Counted from the stretch's first letter, positions 36,277 to 45,769 are shown. The stretch is DNA of 64,000 nucleotides from Murinocardiopsis flavida (GCF_003014485.1 NZ_PYGA01000028.1:21748-85747), one strand, 5' to 3'. A program made the numbers and translations. Notes: generated from the letters alone by a model not told the origin.

Positions 36277-36987
36277 TTACATTGTAGATTCACCATTTTG
36301 CGAGGTGAGGACGGACGCGGCGGCCTTCTCGATCTCCTCGATCGAACCCGCCATCAGCACCGCGGCGTGCTCGGTGATGGCAGGGACCGGCCAATCCCAC
36401 CACGCCGCGCGGGCCAGCCGCGCGGCGTCCTCCGCCGAGTAGCGCCGCCGGACCTCGCGGGCGGGATTGCCCGCGACGACGGTGTAGGGGTCGACGTCGC
36501 GGGTCACCACGGCGCCCGCACCGATGATCGCGCCGTCGCCGATGCCGACCCCCGGCAGCACCGTCGCGTCGCGCCCGAACCACACGTCGTTGCCGACGAC
36601 GGTGTCGCCGCGGCTGGGATCGTGCGCCAGGAACGTCGCGAGGGTGCCGTCCTGCCAGGCGCCGGGGAACATCGTGAACGGGAACGTGCTGGGGCCGGTG
36701 GCGACGTGGTTGCCGCCGAGCAGGAAGCGGACCCCGCTCCCGATCGAGCAGAACCGGCCGATGCGCAGCATCTCGGGGCCGAAGGCGTACAGCGTGCGGG
36801 ACTCCTCGAACGACGCGCCGCCGTCCTCGGAGGCGTCGTAGTAGCTGTACTCCCCCGCCTCCACCAGCGTCCCCGTGAGCGACGGCCGGATGAACACGCA
36901 CCGCGCGTCGCCCTCGGCGAGCGGGAACACCCGTGCGGGGTCGGGCACCGCGCCGCCCGGCGCGGCGGATCCACCAGGGTCGGTCAT
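36277..36987 (-). CDS. Xenobiotic (Vat/CatB-type) acetyltransferase
   Basis: 236 residues of the left-handed beta-helix acetyltransferase family. The typical stretch is FCSIGSGVRFLLGGNHV, followed by FPFTMFPGAW, then hexapeptide repeats VVGNDVWFGRDATVLPGV and IIGAGAVVTRDVDPYTVVAG with NPAREVRRRY at the end. This pattern is that of enzymes acetylating streptogramin A or chloramphenicol. Its start overlaps the ABC-F stop (ATGA), so the operon pairs two different antibiotic-protection mechanisms. No resistance phenotype can be asserted from sequence. Confidence 0.87.
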   Translation of the reverse strand: MTDPGGSAAPGGAVPDPARVFPLAEGDARCVFIRPSLTGTLVEAGEYSYYDASEDGGASFEESRTLYAFGPEMLRIGRFCSIGSGVRFLLGGNHVATGPSTFPFTMFPGAWQDGTLATFLAHDPSRGDTVVGNDVWFGRDATVLPGVGIGDGAIIGAGAVVTRDVDPYTVVAGNPAREVRRRYSAEDAARLARAAWWDWPVPAITEHAAVLMAGSIEEIEKAAASVLTSQNGESTM

Positions 36988-38648
36988 GCGCTCTCCTCGA
37001 TTCCGTTGTTCAGCCGGAGCTCGGGCCCCGACCAGTTGCGGCGCATCCAGCGGTCGTGCGTCGCGATGACGACGGCGCCCGGCGCGGTGCGCAGCGCGTC
37101 CTCCAGCTCCTCGGCGAGCCGCAGCGAGATGTGGTTGGTCGGCTCGTCGAGCAGCAGGACCTGCGGGGCGTTCGCCACCAGCAGCGCCAGCGCCAGACGG
37201 CGCCGCTGGCCCACGCTGAGCGACCCGACCGGGCGGTCGAGGTCGCGCGGCGCCACCAGGCCCAGCTCGCCGAGCGACGGCGCCCCATTGCCCGTCTTGT
37301 CGGTGCCGACGAGGTTCGCGTACACGACCCGCGGCGAGAGGTCGCCGCGGGTGAACACGACGTCCTGCTCCAGCAGCGCGACCGCGGCGCCCCGCTGCCA
37401 CTGCACCTGGCCACCGGCACCGGGGTCCAGCCGCCGGGCGAGCACCTGGAGCAGGGTGGACTTGCCCGCCCCGTTGGGCCCGGTCACCAGCAGGCGGCCG
37501 TCGGCCGGCAGGTCGAGGTGGGGCAGGCGCAGCCGCCCGGGGATCTCGATGCCGCGCGCCATCAGCGCCATGCCGTCGGTTCCGGTGCCGCCGGTCAGCG
37601 CGGAGCGGAACGCCAGCGGTTTGGGCGGCTTGCGTACCTGGTCGCGGTCGAGCTCGTCCAGGCGCCGCTGGGCGTTGCGGACGCGGCGCGAGATCTGCTT
37701 CTCGACCTTGGCCCCGCTGGCGTCGTACATCATCTTGTTCTTGTCCTTCATGGGCCGGAAGTGGCCCACCTGGCGGGCGGTGGTGCGCACCGCCTCGCGC
37801 AGCGAGCGCAGCTCGCCCTGCTCGGTGCGGAACTGCTCCTCCCACGCCTCGCGCTCCAACCGCTTCTCCCGCAGGTAGTGGGAGTACGCGCCGCCGTAGT
37901 ACACGGCCCCGCCGCGCGAGGGGTCGAGGTCGAGCAGGCCGGTGCACACCTCGTCCAGGAAGGTGCGGTCGTGCGAAGCGACCACCACCGCCCCCGGGAG
38001 CGAGCGGAGGTAGGACTCCAGGAACACCACGGCGTCGTCGTCCAGGTGGTTGGTCGGCTCGTCGAGCAGCAGCGCGCGCGGGCGCCGGATGAGCAGGGCG
38101 GCGAGGGCGAGCCGGGCGCGCTGGCCGCCCGACATGGCGTCGATGCGGCGGTCCGGTTCGACGCCGCCGAGTCCGAGCCCGTCGAGCACGAGGCCGGCCC
38201 TGCGGTCGGCGTCCCAGATGTCGGCCTGCTCCGCGGCGTCCAGGCTCTCGCCGTAGGCCGCGAGGACCGCCGCGTCCTCGGGGTGCGCGTCGAGCGCCGC
38301 CGTGTGCTCGGCGAGGCGCCGCTCGATGGAGCGGACCCCGTCAAGCGCGTCCTCGACGGCACCGGTCAGCGTCATGTCGCCGGGGTAGGGCACCTCCTGG
38401 TGGCCGAATCCGAGCTCGGCGGGGACGGACACCTCGCCGGAGTCGGGGGCCTCGGCGCCCGCCAGCAGGCGCAGCAGGGTGGACTTGCCGATGCCGTTCT
38501 CGCCCACGAGGCCGAGTCGCATGCCGGGGGCCACCGCGAGCGAGATGCCGGTCAGGACGGCGCGCCCGTCGTAGGACTTGGTGAGGTCGGCGGCCGCGAG
38601 AACGGGGCGGGTGCCGGGGTCGGCCGCTGGTGACGGAAAGGTCTGCAC
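36984..38648 (-). CDS. ABC-F ATPase (ribosome protection type)
   Basis: About 554 residues with two ABC domains and no membrane segment. Walker A sites are GENGIGKST and GPNGAGKST, signature motifs MSGGQRARLALA and LSVGQRRRLALA, and Walker B segments LLLDEPTNHLD and LLLDEPTNHIS. A charged interdomain linker has KDKNKMMYDASGAKVEKQ. I chose GTG 38648, 8 nt after CAGGAGG. The frame stays open upstream to an ATG at 38750 without a stop, which could be an N-terminal extension or a fused leader peptide of the kind that controls ABC-F genes. Likely role: antibiotic resistance of ribosomes. Confidence 0.87.
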   Translation of the reverse strand: MQTFPSPAADPGTRPVLAAADLTKSYDGRAVLTGISLAVAPGMRLGLVGENGIGKSTLLRLLAGAEAPDSGEVSVPAELGFGHQEVPYPGDMTLTGAVEDALDGVRSIERRLAEHTAALDAHPEDAAVLAAYGESLDAAEQADIWDADRRAGLVLDGLGLGGVEPDRRIDAMSGGQRARLALAALLIRRPRALLLDEPTNHLDDDAVVFLESYLRSLPGAVVVASHDRTFLDEVCTGLLDLDPSRGGAVYYGGAYSHYLREKRLEREAWEEQFRTEQGELRSLREAVRTTARQVGHFRPMKDKNKMMYDASGAKVEKQISRRVRNAQRRLDELDRDQVRKPPKPLAFRSALTGGTGTDGMALMARGIEIPGRLRLPHLDLPADGRLLVTGPNGAGKSTLLQVLARRLDPGAGGQVQWQRGAAVALLEQDVVFTRGDLSPRVVYANLVGTDKTGNGAPSLGELGLVAPRDLDRPVGSLSVGQRRRLALALLVANAPQVLLLDEPTNHISLRLAEELEDALRTAPGAVVIATHDRWMRRNWSGPELRLNNGIEESA

Positions 38649-38921
38649 AGGCAAGGCCTCCTGGTTCGTGATCAGGGGTGGCCTCGCTGCCCTGCGCGGC
38701 GCGGAGATCCGCAGAACGATGGCGGCCTTGATGCGCGGCTGGCGGGACATCGAGACCACACCGAAAGGGATTCGGCTGGCATCCGCCGGGCATCGGCTCG
38801 ACCCTCGGGAAAGGGGAGCCGCCTCGGACGCGGATGTGGACTCGATGTCAGTGACGCACGGAGCAGAGGTTAGACGACGGGCCGCCGCCTGGCAAGCGGC
38901 TTTTCCCGGCCGGTGCGCCGG

Positions 38922-39911
38922 TCACGACATCAGGTCGCTGCCGATCAGCCCGGTGCCGACGCGGTCGGCCCGCGCCACGTCGGCGATGATGTCGTCGAGC
39001 CCGGTCGCGGCGGTCCAGCCGATGGCGTCGCGGATCCGTCCGGTGTCGGGCACCCTGCGGTCCACGTCGACGTGCTCGCTGCCGGACGCAACGGTGTGCG
39101 GCACGTACACGACGTCGCTGCCGGACCCGGTCAGCGCGCGTACCCGCACGGCGAGTTCGCCGATGCCGGTCTCCTGGCTGCCGCCGAGGTTGAACACCGC
39201 GCCGGGCACGCCCGTGCGCTGCGCCAACCGGACCATGGCCGGGACTGCGTCGGTGACGGCGCAGAAGCAGCGCCGCTGCGAGCCGTCGCCGTGCACGGTG
39301 AGCGGGCGTCCGCGCAGCGCCTGGTGCACGAACACCGGCAGCACCGCCCCGCCGCGCAGGTCCTGGCGGATGCCGACCAGGTTGAACAGCCGCACGGTGA
39401 CGGCGCTCAGGCCGTAGTCGGCGGCGAACCTGGCGACAATCAGCTCGGCGAGCCCCTTCGCGGCGGGGTGGGCCCAGCGGGCCGAGCCGGTGGCGCCGAG
39501 GATCCGGTCGTCGTCCTCGCGCAGGCGCTCGCCGACGCTGCGCCCGTAGACGTCGCCGGAGGACGTGTACAGCAGGCGGCAGCCGAGGTCGAGCGCCGCC
39601 TCGCAGACGATCTCGGTGCCGGTGACCTCGGTGCGCACCGCGTCCAGCGGGCGGCGGCGCACCGCGGCCGCCCCGGTCTGCGACGCCAGGTGGAACACGG
39701 CGTCGCAGCCGCCCATGGCGGCGCGCACCGCTGCGGCGTCCAGCACGGTGCCGGCCGCGAGGCGGGCGCGGCGCCCGCTCCGGTCGGCGAGGTGCTCGAC
39801 CGACCCCGCCGACAGGTCGTCCAGCACGGTAACCTCGTGGCCCCCGTCGAGGAGGTGGTCGACCAGGTGGGAGCCGACGAACCCGGCACCGCCCGTCACC
39901 AGTGCATGCAT
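38922..39911 (-). CDS. NAD-dependent epimerase/dehydratase-like protein, catalytic Tyr replaced
   Basis: 329 residues of the extended SDR (sugar nucleotide epimerase) family. The N-terminal cofactor motif is VTGGAGFVGSHLVDHLLDGG (about 4-23), then VFHLASQT and YTSSGDVYG. The usual W-A-Y-x-x-S-K active site reads WAHPAAKG, so Tyr appears replaced by His while Lys is kept. The C-terminal substrate domain (RRCFCAVTDAVPAMV) is intact. It may be inactive, act with altered chemistry, or be a binding protein. It stands alone; gap 38649-38921 holds the ABC-F leader region. Confidence 0.8.
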   Translation of the reverse strand: MHALVTGGAGFVGSHLVDHLLDGGHEVTVLDDLSAGSVEHLADRSGRRARLAAGTVLDAAAVRAAMGGCDAVFHLASQTGAAAVRRRPLDAVRTEVTGTEIVCEAALDLGCRLLYTSSGDVYGRSVGERLREDDDRILGATGSARWAHPAAKGLAELIVARFAADYGLSAVTVRLFNLVGIRQDLRGGAVLPVFVHQALRGRPLTVHGDGSQRRCFCAVTDAVPAMVRLAQRTGVPGAVFNLGGSQETGIGELAVRVRALTGSGSDVVYVPHTVASGSEHVDVDRRVPDTGRIRDAIGWTAATGLDDIIADVARADRVGTGLIGSDLMS

Positions 39912-40149
39912 CTCGTCGGCACTCCCCGCACGTCGTGGTCACCGATCGGAGTCATTCAACTACACAGAGAACATGTAGCGTTGCACTCCACCGGGTGTGT
40001 CCGGAACACCGTGCGCACCCGCGTCCCCGCTCTGCCCCGCGCCCACACTCCCTGAGTCCGCACCGACTCCCCTGCCGCGCAGCGCGCGACCCGCCCGCCC
40101 TCGAACCCTTGGAATTCCACCCGTGCTCAGGCTCCCCACCGGACCCCGG

Positions 40150-41712
40150 ATGCGCCCGCTCACCGCGATCGCCGCCGCGATCCCGCTCCTCGCCGCCACC
40201 GCCTGCACCGGCGGCGACCTCTCCCCCGGGCTGAGCACCGTCCCGCCCGACCGGATCGCGGGCGTGGAGTACCGCGCGGTCAGCGTCGAGCACGACGGCG
40301 CGAAGGTCGCGTACCGGTACCCGGCCGTGCCCAACGCACCCGCCCTCACCCGGGAGGTCCGCACCGTCATGGCCGAGGCCGAGACGGAGTTCATGACCGC
40401 CCGCAACGCCAAGGACGCCGACGACGGCCCCGCCGAACTGCGCCAGGACGCCGCGTTCCTCGCGGCGGCCCCCGATGTGCTCGGCGTGCGCGTGCGAACG
40501 GAGCACAAGGGCGGCCCCGACCCCGCGACCACGTGGACCACCCGCTGGTACGACGCCGAGTCCGGCGACGTCCTGCCGTGGACCGCGCTGCTGAACGGCG
40601 AGGACGCCGTGGGCGCCCTGCGCGCCGAGGTCGCGCGGGTACTGCGCGACGACGCCGGGATAGCGGAGGAGAAGCTGCCCAAGGAGTTCCGCTCGATCAA
40701 GGAGCACGCGGCGGCACCGGGAGCGGCGTCCCCCTCCCCCGCGGAGGTCGACCCGCGCAAGGCCAAGAAGACGGCCAAGAAGAACGCCGGGTCGGCACTC
40801 GCCGACCTCGGGTTCGATGCCACCGGCGGCCTCGTGGTCAGCCTGCCCCCGGGGTCCGTTTCCGCCGAGGCCGCGGAGCAGGCGCGCGGCGCGCTGCTCG
40901 ACGGGGAGTCCCGTGACGGCCGCCGCAAGGGCGGCGCGCTGCGGGTGCCCATCGGCGGCGACGCCGGCGCGCCGCTGCTGTCCGCGTTCGGCGAGCGGGC
41001 CGCCAAGGCGGCGCGCAAGGGCGCGGGCGGCGACGGGGACGAGGGTTCGGGCAAGGGCGAACCGGTGCGGGTCGCCGCGGGCGGCGCCAAGGGCGCGCCG
41101 CCGAGCAGCATCGACTGCGGGCGGGTCCCGTGCGTCGCCCTGACCTTCGACGACGGCCCCGGCGATCACACCGGGAAGCTCCTCGACTCCCTCGACTCCT
41201 ACTCGGCGAAGGCCACCTTCTACCTGCTCGGCCAGGCCGTCAAGGGCAACGAGGACGTCGTCCGGCGCATGACCCGGACCGGGCACGAGACCGCCAACCA
41301 CTCCTGGAAGCACGACGACCTCGCCGGGAAGTCGGGCGGCGCGGTCGCCGACGACATGAAGCGCACCGACCGGGTGATCGAGAAGGCCGGCGGCGAACCG
41401 GTGCGGAGCATGCGCCCGCCCTACGGCTCCTTCAACGACACCACGGCGGCCAACGTCGGCCACCCCGTCGTGCTGTGGGACGTCGACACGCTCGACTGGA
41501 AGCACCGCTCGACGAAGAAGACCATCCGCGCCGCGGTCGACAAGTCCGAGCCCGGCAGCGTGGTGCTGTTCCACGACATCCACCGCCCGACCGTCGACGC
41601 GTTCCCCGAGACGCTGCGCAAGCTGCACGCGCGCGGGTTCCACTTCGTCACCGTCACCGAACTGTTCGACGGCGAGCTCACCGACGGCAAGTCCTACAGC
41701 CGCCGCAAGTAG
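40150..41712 (+). CDS. Lipoprotein polysaccharide deacetylase (NodB domain)
   Basis: 520 residues. The signal peptide ends in the lipobox-like AATAC (Cys near residue 19). A DUF4163/RsiV-like N-terminal domain follows (about 30-290). The NodB deacetylase domain starts near 325: motif 1 TFDDGP, motif 2 HSWKHDDL, motif 3 MRPPYGSFN, motif 4 DVDTLDWK and motif 5 LFHDIH. All catalytic Asp/His positions look complete. A GTG 10 codons upstream is an alternative start. It is probably anchored outside the membrane, removing N-acetyl groups from peptidoglycan or another glycan. Confidence 0.88.
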   Translation: MRPLTAIAAAIPLLAATACTGGDLSPGLSTVPPDRIAGVEYRAVSVEHDGAKVAYRYPAVPNAPALTREVRTVMAEAETEFMTARNAKDADDGPAELRQDAAFLAAAPDVLGVRVRTEHKGGPDPATTWTTRWYDAESGDVLPWTALLNGEDAVGALRAEVARVLRDDAGIAEEKLPKEFRSIKEHAAAPGAASPSPAEVDPRKAKKTAKKNAGSALADLGFDATGGLVVSLPPGSVSAEAAEQARGALLDGESRDGRRKGGALRVPIGGDAGAPLLSAFGERAAKAARKGAGGDGDEGSGKGEPVRVAAGGAKGAPPSSIDCGRVPCVALTFDDGPGDHTGKLLDSLDSYSAKATFYLLGQAVKGNEDVVRRMTRTGHETANHSWKHDDLAGKSGGAVADDMKRTDRVIEKAGGEPVRSMRPPYGSFNDTTAANVGHPVVLWDVDTLDWKHRSTKKTIRAAVDKSEPGSVVLFHDIHRPTVDAFPETLRKLHARGFHFVTVTELFDGELTDGKSYSRRK

Positions 41713-41825
41713 ACCGGGACGGCGGAGCGGAGCGGGCCCGGCGCCGTCCGCACCCGCCCGCCGCCGGAGGCCCCGCCGCCGGAGACTCCGCCGCCGGACC
41801 CGCTCGGCCCGGTGCCGACGCACGC

Positions 41826-41858
41826 GGGCCGGCCGAGCCTGGTGAGCTCGGCCGGCCC
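41826..41858. terminator. Strong bidirectional hairpin
   Basis: A perfect 13-bp stem, GGGCCGGCCGAGC pairing with GCTCGGCCGGCCC, closed by a 7-nt loop. It lies between the converging deacetylase and serine hydrolase genes. No U-tract, as usual in this GC range. Confidence 0.75.
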
Positions 41859-41913
41859 CGGTTCGGGCGCTGCCTGGTAAGCGTGGCACCGGCCCGCGTG
41901 CGGTCCGACGGTG

Positions 41914-43032
41914 CTACTCGGCCTCGTCGGCCGCCGCGGTCCGCCCGCCGCAGAACACCTCGTCGACGAGCCGTTGCAGCGCCTGCTGGAACGGCACCGC
42001 CAGGGACTGCGCCGCGTCGTCCACGTAGTTCAGCGCGGCGGTCAGGGTCGTGCCGCCGTCGGGTGTGCTGAACATCAGCGCGCCCTGGCCCGAGATGCCG
42101 CCGTTGTGGGTGACGACGGTGCCGCCGCAGTCGGTGTCCTGCACGAACACGCCCAGGCCGTAGCCGATCCCTGGGTACGGCGTGCACATCTCGGCGAGCA
42201 GCGGGGCGGAGAGGAGCTTGCCGCCCATCAGCGCGGAGATGAAGACGTGGAGGTCCTTGGTGGTCGAGATCATGTCGCCGCCGCTGGAGATCCACGAGGG
42301 GTCATGGGTGGTGACGTCGACCGTCTTCTCCTGGCCGTCGTCCTCGTACCGGTAGTAGGCGTGGGTGTGCGGTTCGGGGAGCTCCAGCGGGGTGTCGGGC
42401 CCGGGCACCACGGTGCCGGTCAGCCCGAGCGGCCCCAGGATCCGCCGCTGCATCTCCTCGGCCACCGGGTTGCCGGTGACCTTCTCGATCAGCAGCCTGG
42501 CCAGCACGTAGTTGGTGTTGGCGTAGCTCCAGTCGGTCCCCGGCTCGAACCGCGCCGGCTTGGCCAGCGCCAGCCGCACCAGCTCCTCCGGCGGGTAGGC
42601 CTTGAACCGGTTGTCCACCCACTCCTTGCCCGACCAGGGGATGCCCGGCGCGGTCGTCCCGTCGGCGTAGACCTCGCCGGTGAAGTTGAACACCCCGCTG
42701 GTGTGCTGCAACAGCATCCGCACCGTGATCCGGCGGTCCAGCCCGAACCCGGGCAGGTGGTCGTCCGCCGGGTCGTCCAGGCCGATCCTGCCCTCGTCCA
42801 CCAGTTGCAGCACCACGGTCGCGGTGAACGTCTTGGTGTTGCTGCCGATCCGGGTGTGGGTGTCGAGCGGCGGCTTGGCGGGCTCGCCCAGCCTGCTCAC
42901 CCCGGCGCTGCCGACCCACGCGCCCCGCTCGTCGTGCACGCGCAGCTGCACCCCGGTGAAACCGGAATCGACGATGTCCTCGATGGCCTTTTGCAGCTCA
43001 GGGCGGTCCTGCTCGGAGAGGGTGGCGGACAT
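41914..43032 (-). CDS. Serine hydrolase of the beta-lactamase / D-alanyl-D-alanine carboxypeptidase family
   Basis: 372 residues. Catalytic motifs: SNTK (SxxK, about 64-67), YANTN (YxN, about 168-172) and HNGG near the C-terminus in place of KTG. There is no signal peptide, so it appears cytoplasmic, as for many class C-like esterases. The start has AAGGAG 8-10 nt upstream. It is followed in the same direction by nothing (terminator) and lies downstream of the DUF4097 gene. Confidence 0.88.
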   Translation of the reverse strand: MSATLSEQDRPELQKAIEDIVDSGFTGVQLRVHDERGAWVGSAGVSRLGEPAKPPLDTHTRIGSNTKTFTATVVLQLVDEGRIGLDDPADDHLPGFGLDRRITVRMLLQHTSGVFNFTGEVYADGTTAPGIPWSGKEWVDNRFKAYPPEELVRLALAKPARFEPGTDWSYANTNYVLARLLIEKVTGNPVAEEMQRRILGPLGLTGTVVPGPDTPLELPEPHTHAYYRYEDDGQEKTVDVTTHDPSWISSGGDMISTTKDLHVFISALMGGKLLSAPLLAEMCTPYPGIGYGLGVFVQDTDCGGTVVTHNGGISGQGALMFSTPDGGTTLTAALNYVDDAAQSLAVPFQQALQRLVDEVFCGGRTAAADEAE

Positions 43033-43110
43033 GGTGGTGTGCTCCTTCGGACGTGGTGCGGGATCGGGGAGGCGGTCAGGGGGTGTTGTTCGGGGCGGTC
43101 GGGGGGTGTT

Positions 43111-43782
43111 TCAGAGGCTGCGGGCGGTGATGTCGCCCTGGGTGGTGGTCGCGTGGATGTCCAGCCCGGCGGCCGCGCCGTCGGCGTTCTGGAGGGAGTT
43201 GTGGATGCGGCCGGAGGTGGTGCCGGCGTCGAGGGTGGCGGAGACCCCGTGGGCGGCGCCGACCGAGATCGAACCGGACTCGGTGCGCAGGGTCACCGTG
43301 CCGCGCACGGCTTCGGCGATCTGGATGTCGCCCTTCTGGGTGCTGATCTCGCCGGGGCCGGTCAGGCGGCCGACCGAGATGTCGCCGTCGAGGAGGGAGA
43401 GGCGGGCGCCTTCGGTCTCGTCGAGCTTGACGGAGCCGTGCGCGCCCTCGAAGTCGACGTCGCCGAACTTTCCGACGCCGCGGAACTCGGCGCTGGCCGC
43501 CTTCGCCTCGACGCGGGAGCCGGCGGGCAGCTGGACGGTCACCTCAAGGGATCCGGTGGCGCCGAGGAGCCGGCTCTTGGCCGGTGCGGTCGTGATCCGC
43601 AGGACGCCGTCGCCGTAGGCGACCTCGGTCTGCTCCGCGGTCTTCACGTCGCGGCCCTTCGAGGCGTCCGCGGGCAGGACCTCGACCGCGGTGTCGGCCC
43701 GGTCGGCGGCGATGAACCGGACGCGTCCGGCGGGGATGTCGAGGACGGCGGTCACCGGGGCGGGGGTATCGAACTTCTGCAT
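43111..43782 (-). CDS. DUF4097 beta-strand repeat protein
   Basis: 223 residues dominated by repeated beta-strand units (SVEAK-, DVDFEGAHGSVKL-, DGDISVGRL-, KGDIQIAEA-), the signature of DUF4097/adhesin-like beta-helix proteins. No signal peptide or anchor. ATG 43782 is preferred over 43824 because GAAGGAG lies just upstream. It is divergent from a composite HTH regulator at 44006, which probably controls it, and the beta-lactamase-like gene follows it by 78 bp. Confidence 0.85.
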   Translation of the reverse strand: MQKFDTPAPVTAVLDIPAGRVRFIAADRADTAVEVLPADASKGRDVKTAEQTEVAYGDGVLRITTAPAKSRLLGATGSLEVTVQLPAGSRVEAKAASAEFRGVGKFGDVDFEGAHGSVKLDETEGARLSLLDGDISVGRLTGPGEISTQKGDIQIAEAVRGTVTLRTESGSISVGAAHGVSATLDAGTTSGRIHNSLQNADGAAAGLDIHATTTQGDITARSL

Positions 43783-44005
43783 TGTGGGCTCCTTCGCTGT
43801 GCTTGTTTCCGACATTGGAAACACTACGTTGCCTTTACGAATCGATCAACAGACTCGTAGCGCTCAAAGTCCATCAATGCAGGTAAACTGCCAGTATTCG
43901 TTGCACTGATCTCAAATCTAACGCAATGTGCTTCTCATGTTCCGTTGCAATGAATTGGAATCGAACGCTATGCTGACGGCTCCACAGACCACGAAGGAGA
44001 CCGCG

Positions 44006-44737
44006 ATGCCCGGAGGCCGACTCACCCAGCAGGAGCGCAGGCAGATCGCGCTGGGGCTCGCGGACCATCTCGCGTACGCGGAGATCGCCCGGCGCCTCGA
44101 CCGGCCGACCTCGACGATCACGCGCGAGGTGATGCGCAACGGCGGCCCCACCGCCTACCGCGCCGAGCTCGCCCACCGCGCCACCGAAAGCCGCACCCGC
44201 CGCCGCAGGAGGACCGCGCCCCGCGAAGCGGCCGCGGGCGCGCCCGCGCAGGCGCACGGGCGCGATGCCGAGGCGGTGCGCGCGTACGAGGAGGCGTTCA
44301 CCAATGTCCTCATCGAATCGGCGCTGCCCAAGATGATGTCCCGGGTGATGGCCTGCTTCTACACCACCGACTCCGGCAGTCTCACCGCGGCCGAACTCGT
44401 CCAGCGCCTCCAGGTCAGCCCGGCTTCGGTGTCCAAGGCGATCGCGTTCCTCGAGGCCCAGGGCCTCGTCCGCCGGGAGCGCGAGGACCGCCGCGAGCGC
44501 TACGTCGTCGACGACAACGTCTGGTACGAGTCGATGATGGCCAGCGTCCGCGCGAACGCCCTCCTCGTCGAGACCGCGCGGCAGGGCGTCAGCATCCTCG
44601 GCCCGGGCACCCCTGCCGCCGACCGCCTGGAGAACATCGCCCGCTTCGTCGACTTCGTCTCCGAGGGCATCGCCCGCGCCGCCGAGCAGGCCCGCGAAGT
44701 CCTCTCACCCGGAACAACCCCGGACACCCCCGCATAG
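44006..44737 (+). CDS. Regulator with IS30-type HTH and MarR/GbsR-like domain
   Basis: 243 residues. N-terminal HTH_38-type segment (LTQQERRQIALGLADHLAYAEIARRLDRPTSTITREV, split here as residues 6-40), a helix known from IS30 transposases and regulators. After an Arg/Ala linker, a MarR/GbsR-like winged helix spans about 95-180 (LTAAELVQRLQVSPASVSKA). ATG 44006 follows AAGGAGA. A homologous stand-alone winged-helix protein is at 47988. It likely controls the divergent DUF4097 gene. Confidence 0.85.
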   Translation: MPGGRLTQQERRQIALGLADHLAYAEIARRLDRPTSTITREVMRNGGPTAYRAELAHRATESRTRRRRRTAPREAAAGAPAQAHGRDAEAVRAYEEAFTNVLIESALPKMMSRVMACFYTTDSGSLTAAELVQRLQVSPASVSKAIAFLEAQGLVRREREDRRERYVVDDNVWYESMMASVRANALLVETARQGVSILGPGTPAADRLENIARFVDFVSEGIARAAEQAREVLSPGTTPDTPA

Positions 44738-44993
44738 CCGGCACGCCGCGGCAGGCGACACAGCACCAGAGGTGGGCGGGTCGCCGGCGAAGAAGTCGAA
44801 AACGTCATCGAGATTGACGTCGGTAATCTTGATCGGGACATTGTCCCGCCGCGATGCTTCCGCGCGACCGGATCCGGCCCCCCTCCCGAGCGCGGGACCG
44901 CCCCGGCACGGCATCGTCGGGCGCTGTGGCCGGAGAAGGACAAACGGTGTCCGCGTCTTTTCTCGGTACGGCGAATTTGAGAAAATCGCGGTC

Positions 44994-45299
44994 ATGGATG
45001 ACGCTTCTGAGATCGACGATTCACCGCAAGATACGTCAGCAATCGTTCTTCGGCGCCGATTAGCACAGACATATATGCTTGTTCCATTACGGGTACTCAT
45101 CGACGGCGAGTTTGCGGGGCGAATATGGATGGGGCAAAGCAAGGAATTCATTGTTCCTCCGGGATACGGGCGGCATGCCGGTTCGTTCACAACGGGCTCT
45201 CATATTTTTCGGTTTGAGGGCGGGCAATGGGGGTGCACAGCTCCGCGAAGTGGCCACAAAAGGACTTCCGGTCGCTTCGAGAGCACACGGTGTGGTTGA
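44994..45299 (+). CDS. Small protein with carboxypeptidase-regulatory-like strand
   Basis: 101 residues in a stretch that is clearly lower in GC than its surroundings and uses AT-ending codons. The middle, VPLRVLIDGEFAGRIWMG followed by VPPGYGRHAG, resembles small beta-sandwich proteins that present a PEGA-like motif. The C-terminus (TAPRSGHKRTSGRF) looks less natural, so a frameshift near 45230 is possible. No RBS is obvious. Signs of transfer; function unknown. Confidence 0.5.
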   Translation: MDDASEIDDSPQDTSAIVLRRRLAQTYMLVPLRVLIDGEFAGRIWMGQSKEFIVPPGYGRHAGSFTTGSHIFRFEGGQWGCTAPRSGHKRTSGRFESTRCG

Positions 45300-45333
45300 G
45301 TGATAGCCGTCACCGAGATCGGAAACAGAACTG

Positions 45334-45717
45334 ATGAACCGCCTGTTATCGCCTATCCCTTACGCCGTCATCGCGGTGATCGCCACACAGTTGGGCGGTT
45401 ACCTGCTCTTCGGCCCGCTGCCTGCGTTCGGCGAGGACTTCGGCGTTTGCGGCGACATGGCAGATCCGAAATACCTACTCCCCTCCTCCGGCATTTCCTG
45501 CACCAAGGCCCAGATGTTGCAGTTCGCGTTCGTGGCCGGAACGGGCATGGTGGGGCTCCCCGCCACCGTCATGACGATCTACTGCGCGCTACGCCCGAAG
45601 CCGGCGAACTCATCCCGGTGGCCAGGTCCACCCCCAGGATGGGGGCCGCCCACAGCACGTTGTCCATCAGACCCTTGCCAGGCGCAACCCGGCCCGGCGC
45701 AGGGTGGCTGGCGCTAG
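45334..45717 (+). CDS. Small membrane protein
   Basis: 127 residues with two predicted transmembrane helices (AVIAVIATQLGGYLLFGPLP, about 11-30; FAFVAGTGMVGLPATVMTIY, about 65-84) joined by an outside loop with two cysteines, and a Pro-rich tail whose composition suggests that the true end may have been altered. No family recognised. It starts 32 nt after the previous frame. Confidence 0.6.
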   Translation: MNRLLSPIPYAVIAVIATQLGGYLLFGPLPAFGEDFGVCGDMADPKYLLPSSGISCTKAQMLQFAFVAGTGMVGLPATVMTIYCALRPKPANSSRWPGPPPGWGPPTARCPSDPCQAQPGPAQGGWR

Positions 45718-45769
45718 CCAATCCGAGTGCCCATCATCTTGGCTCGGATACCGCGTATGAGGTGACACC

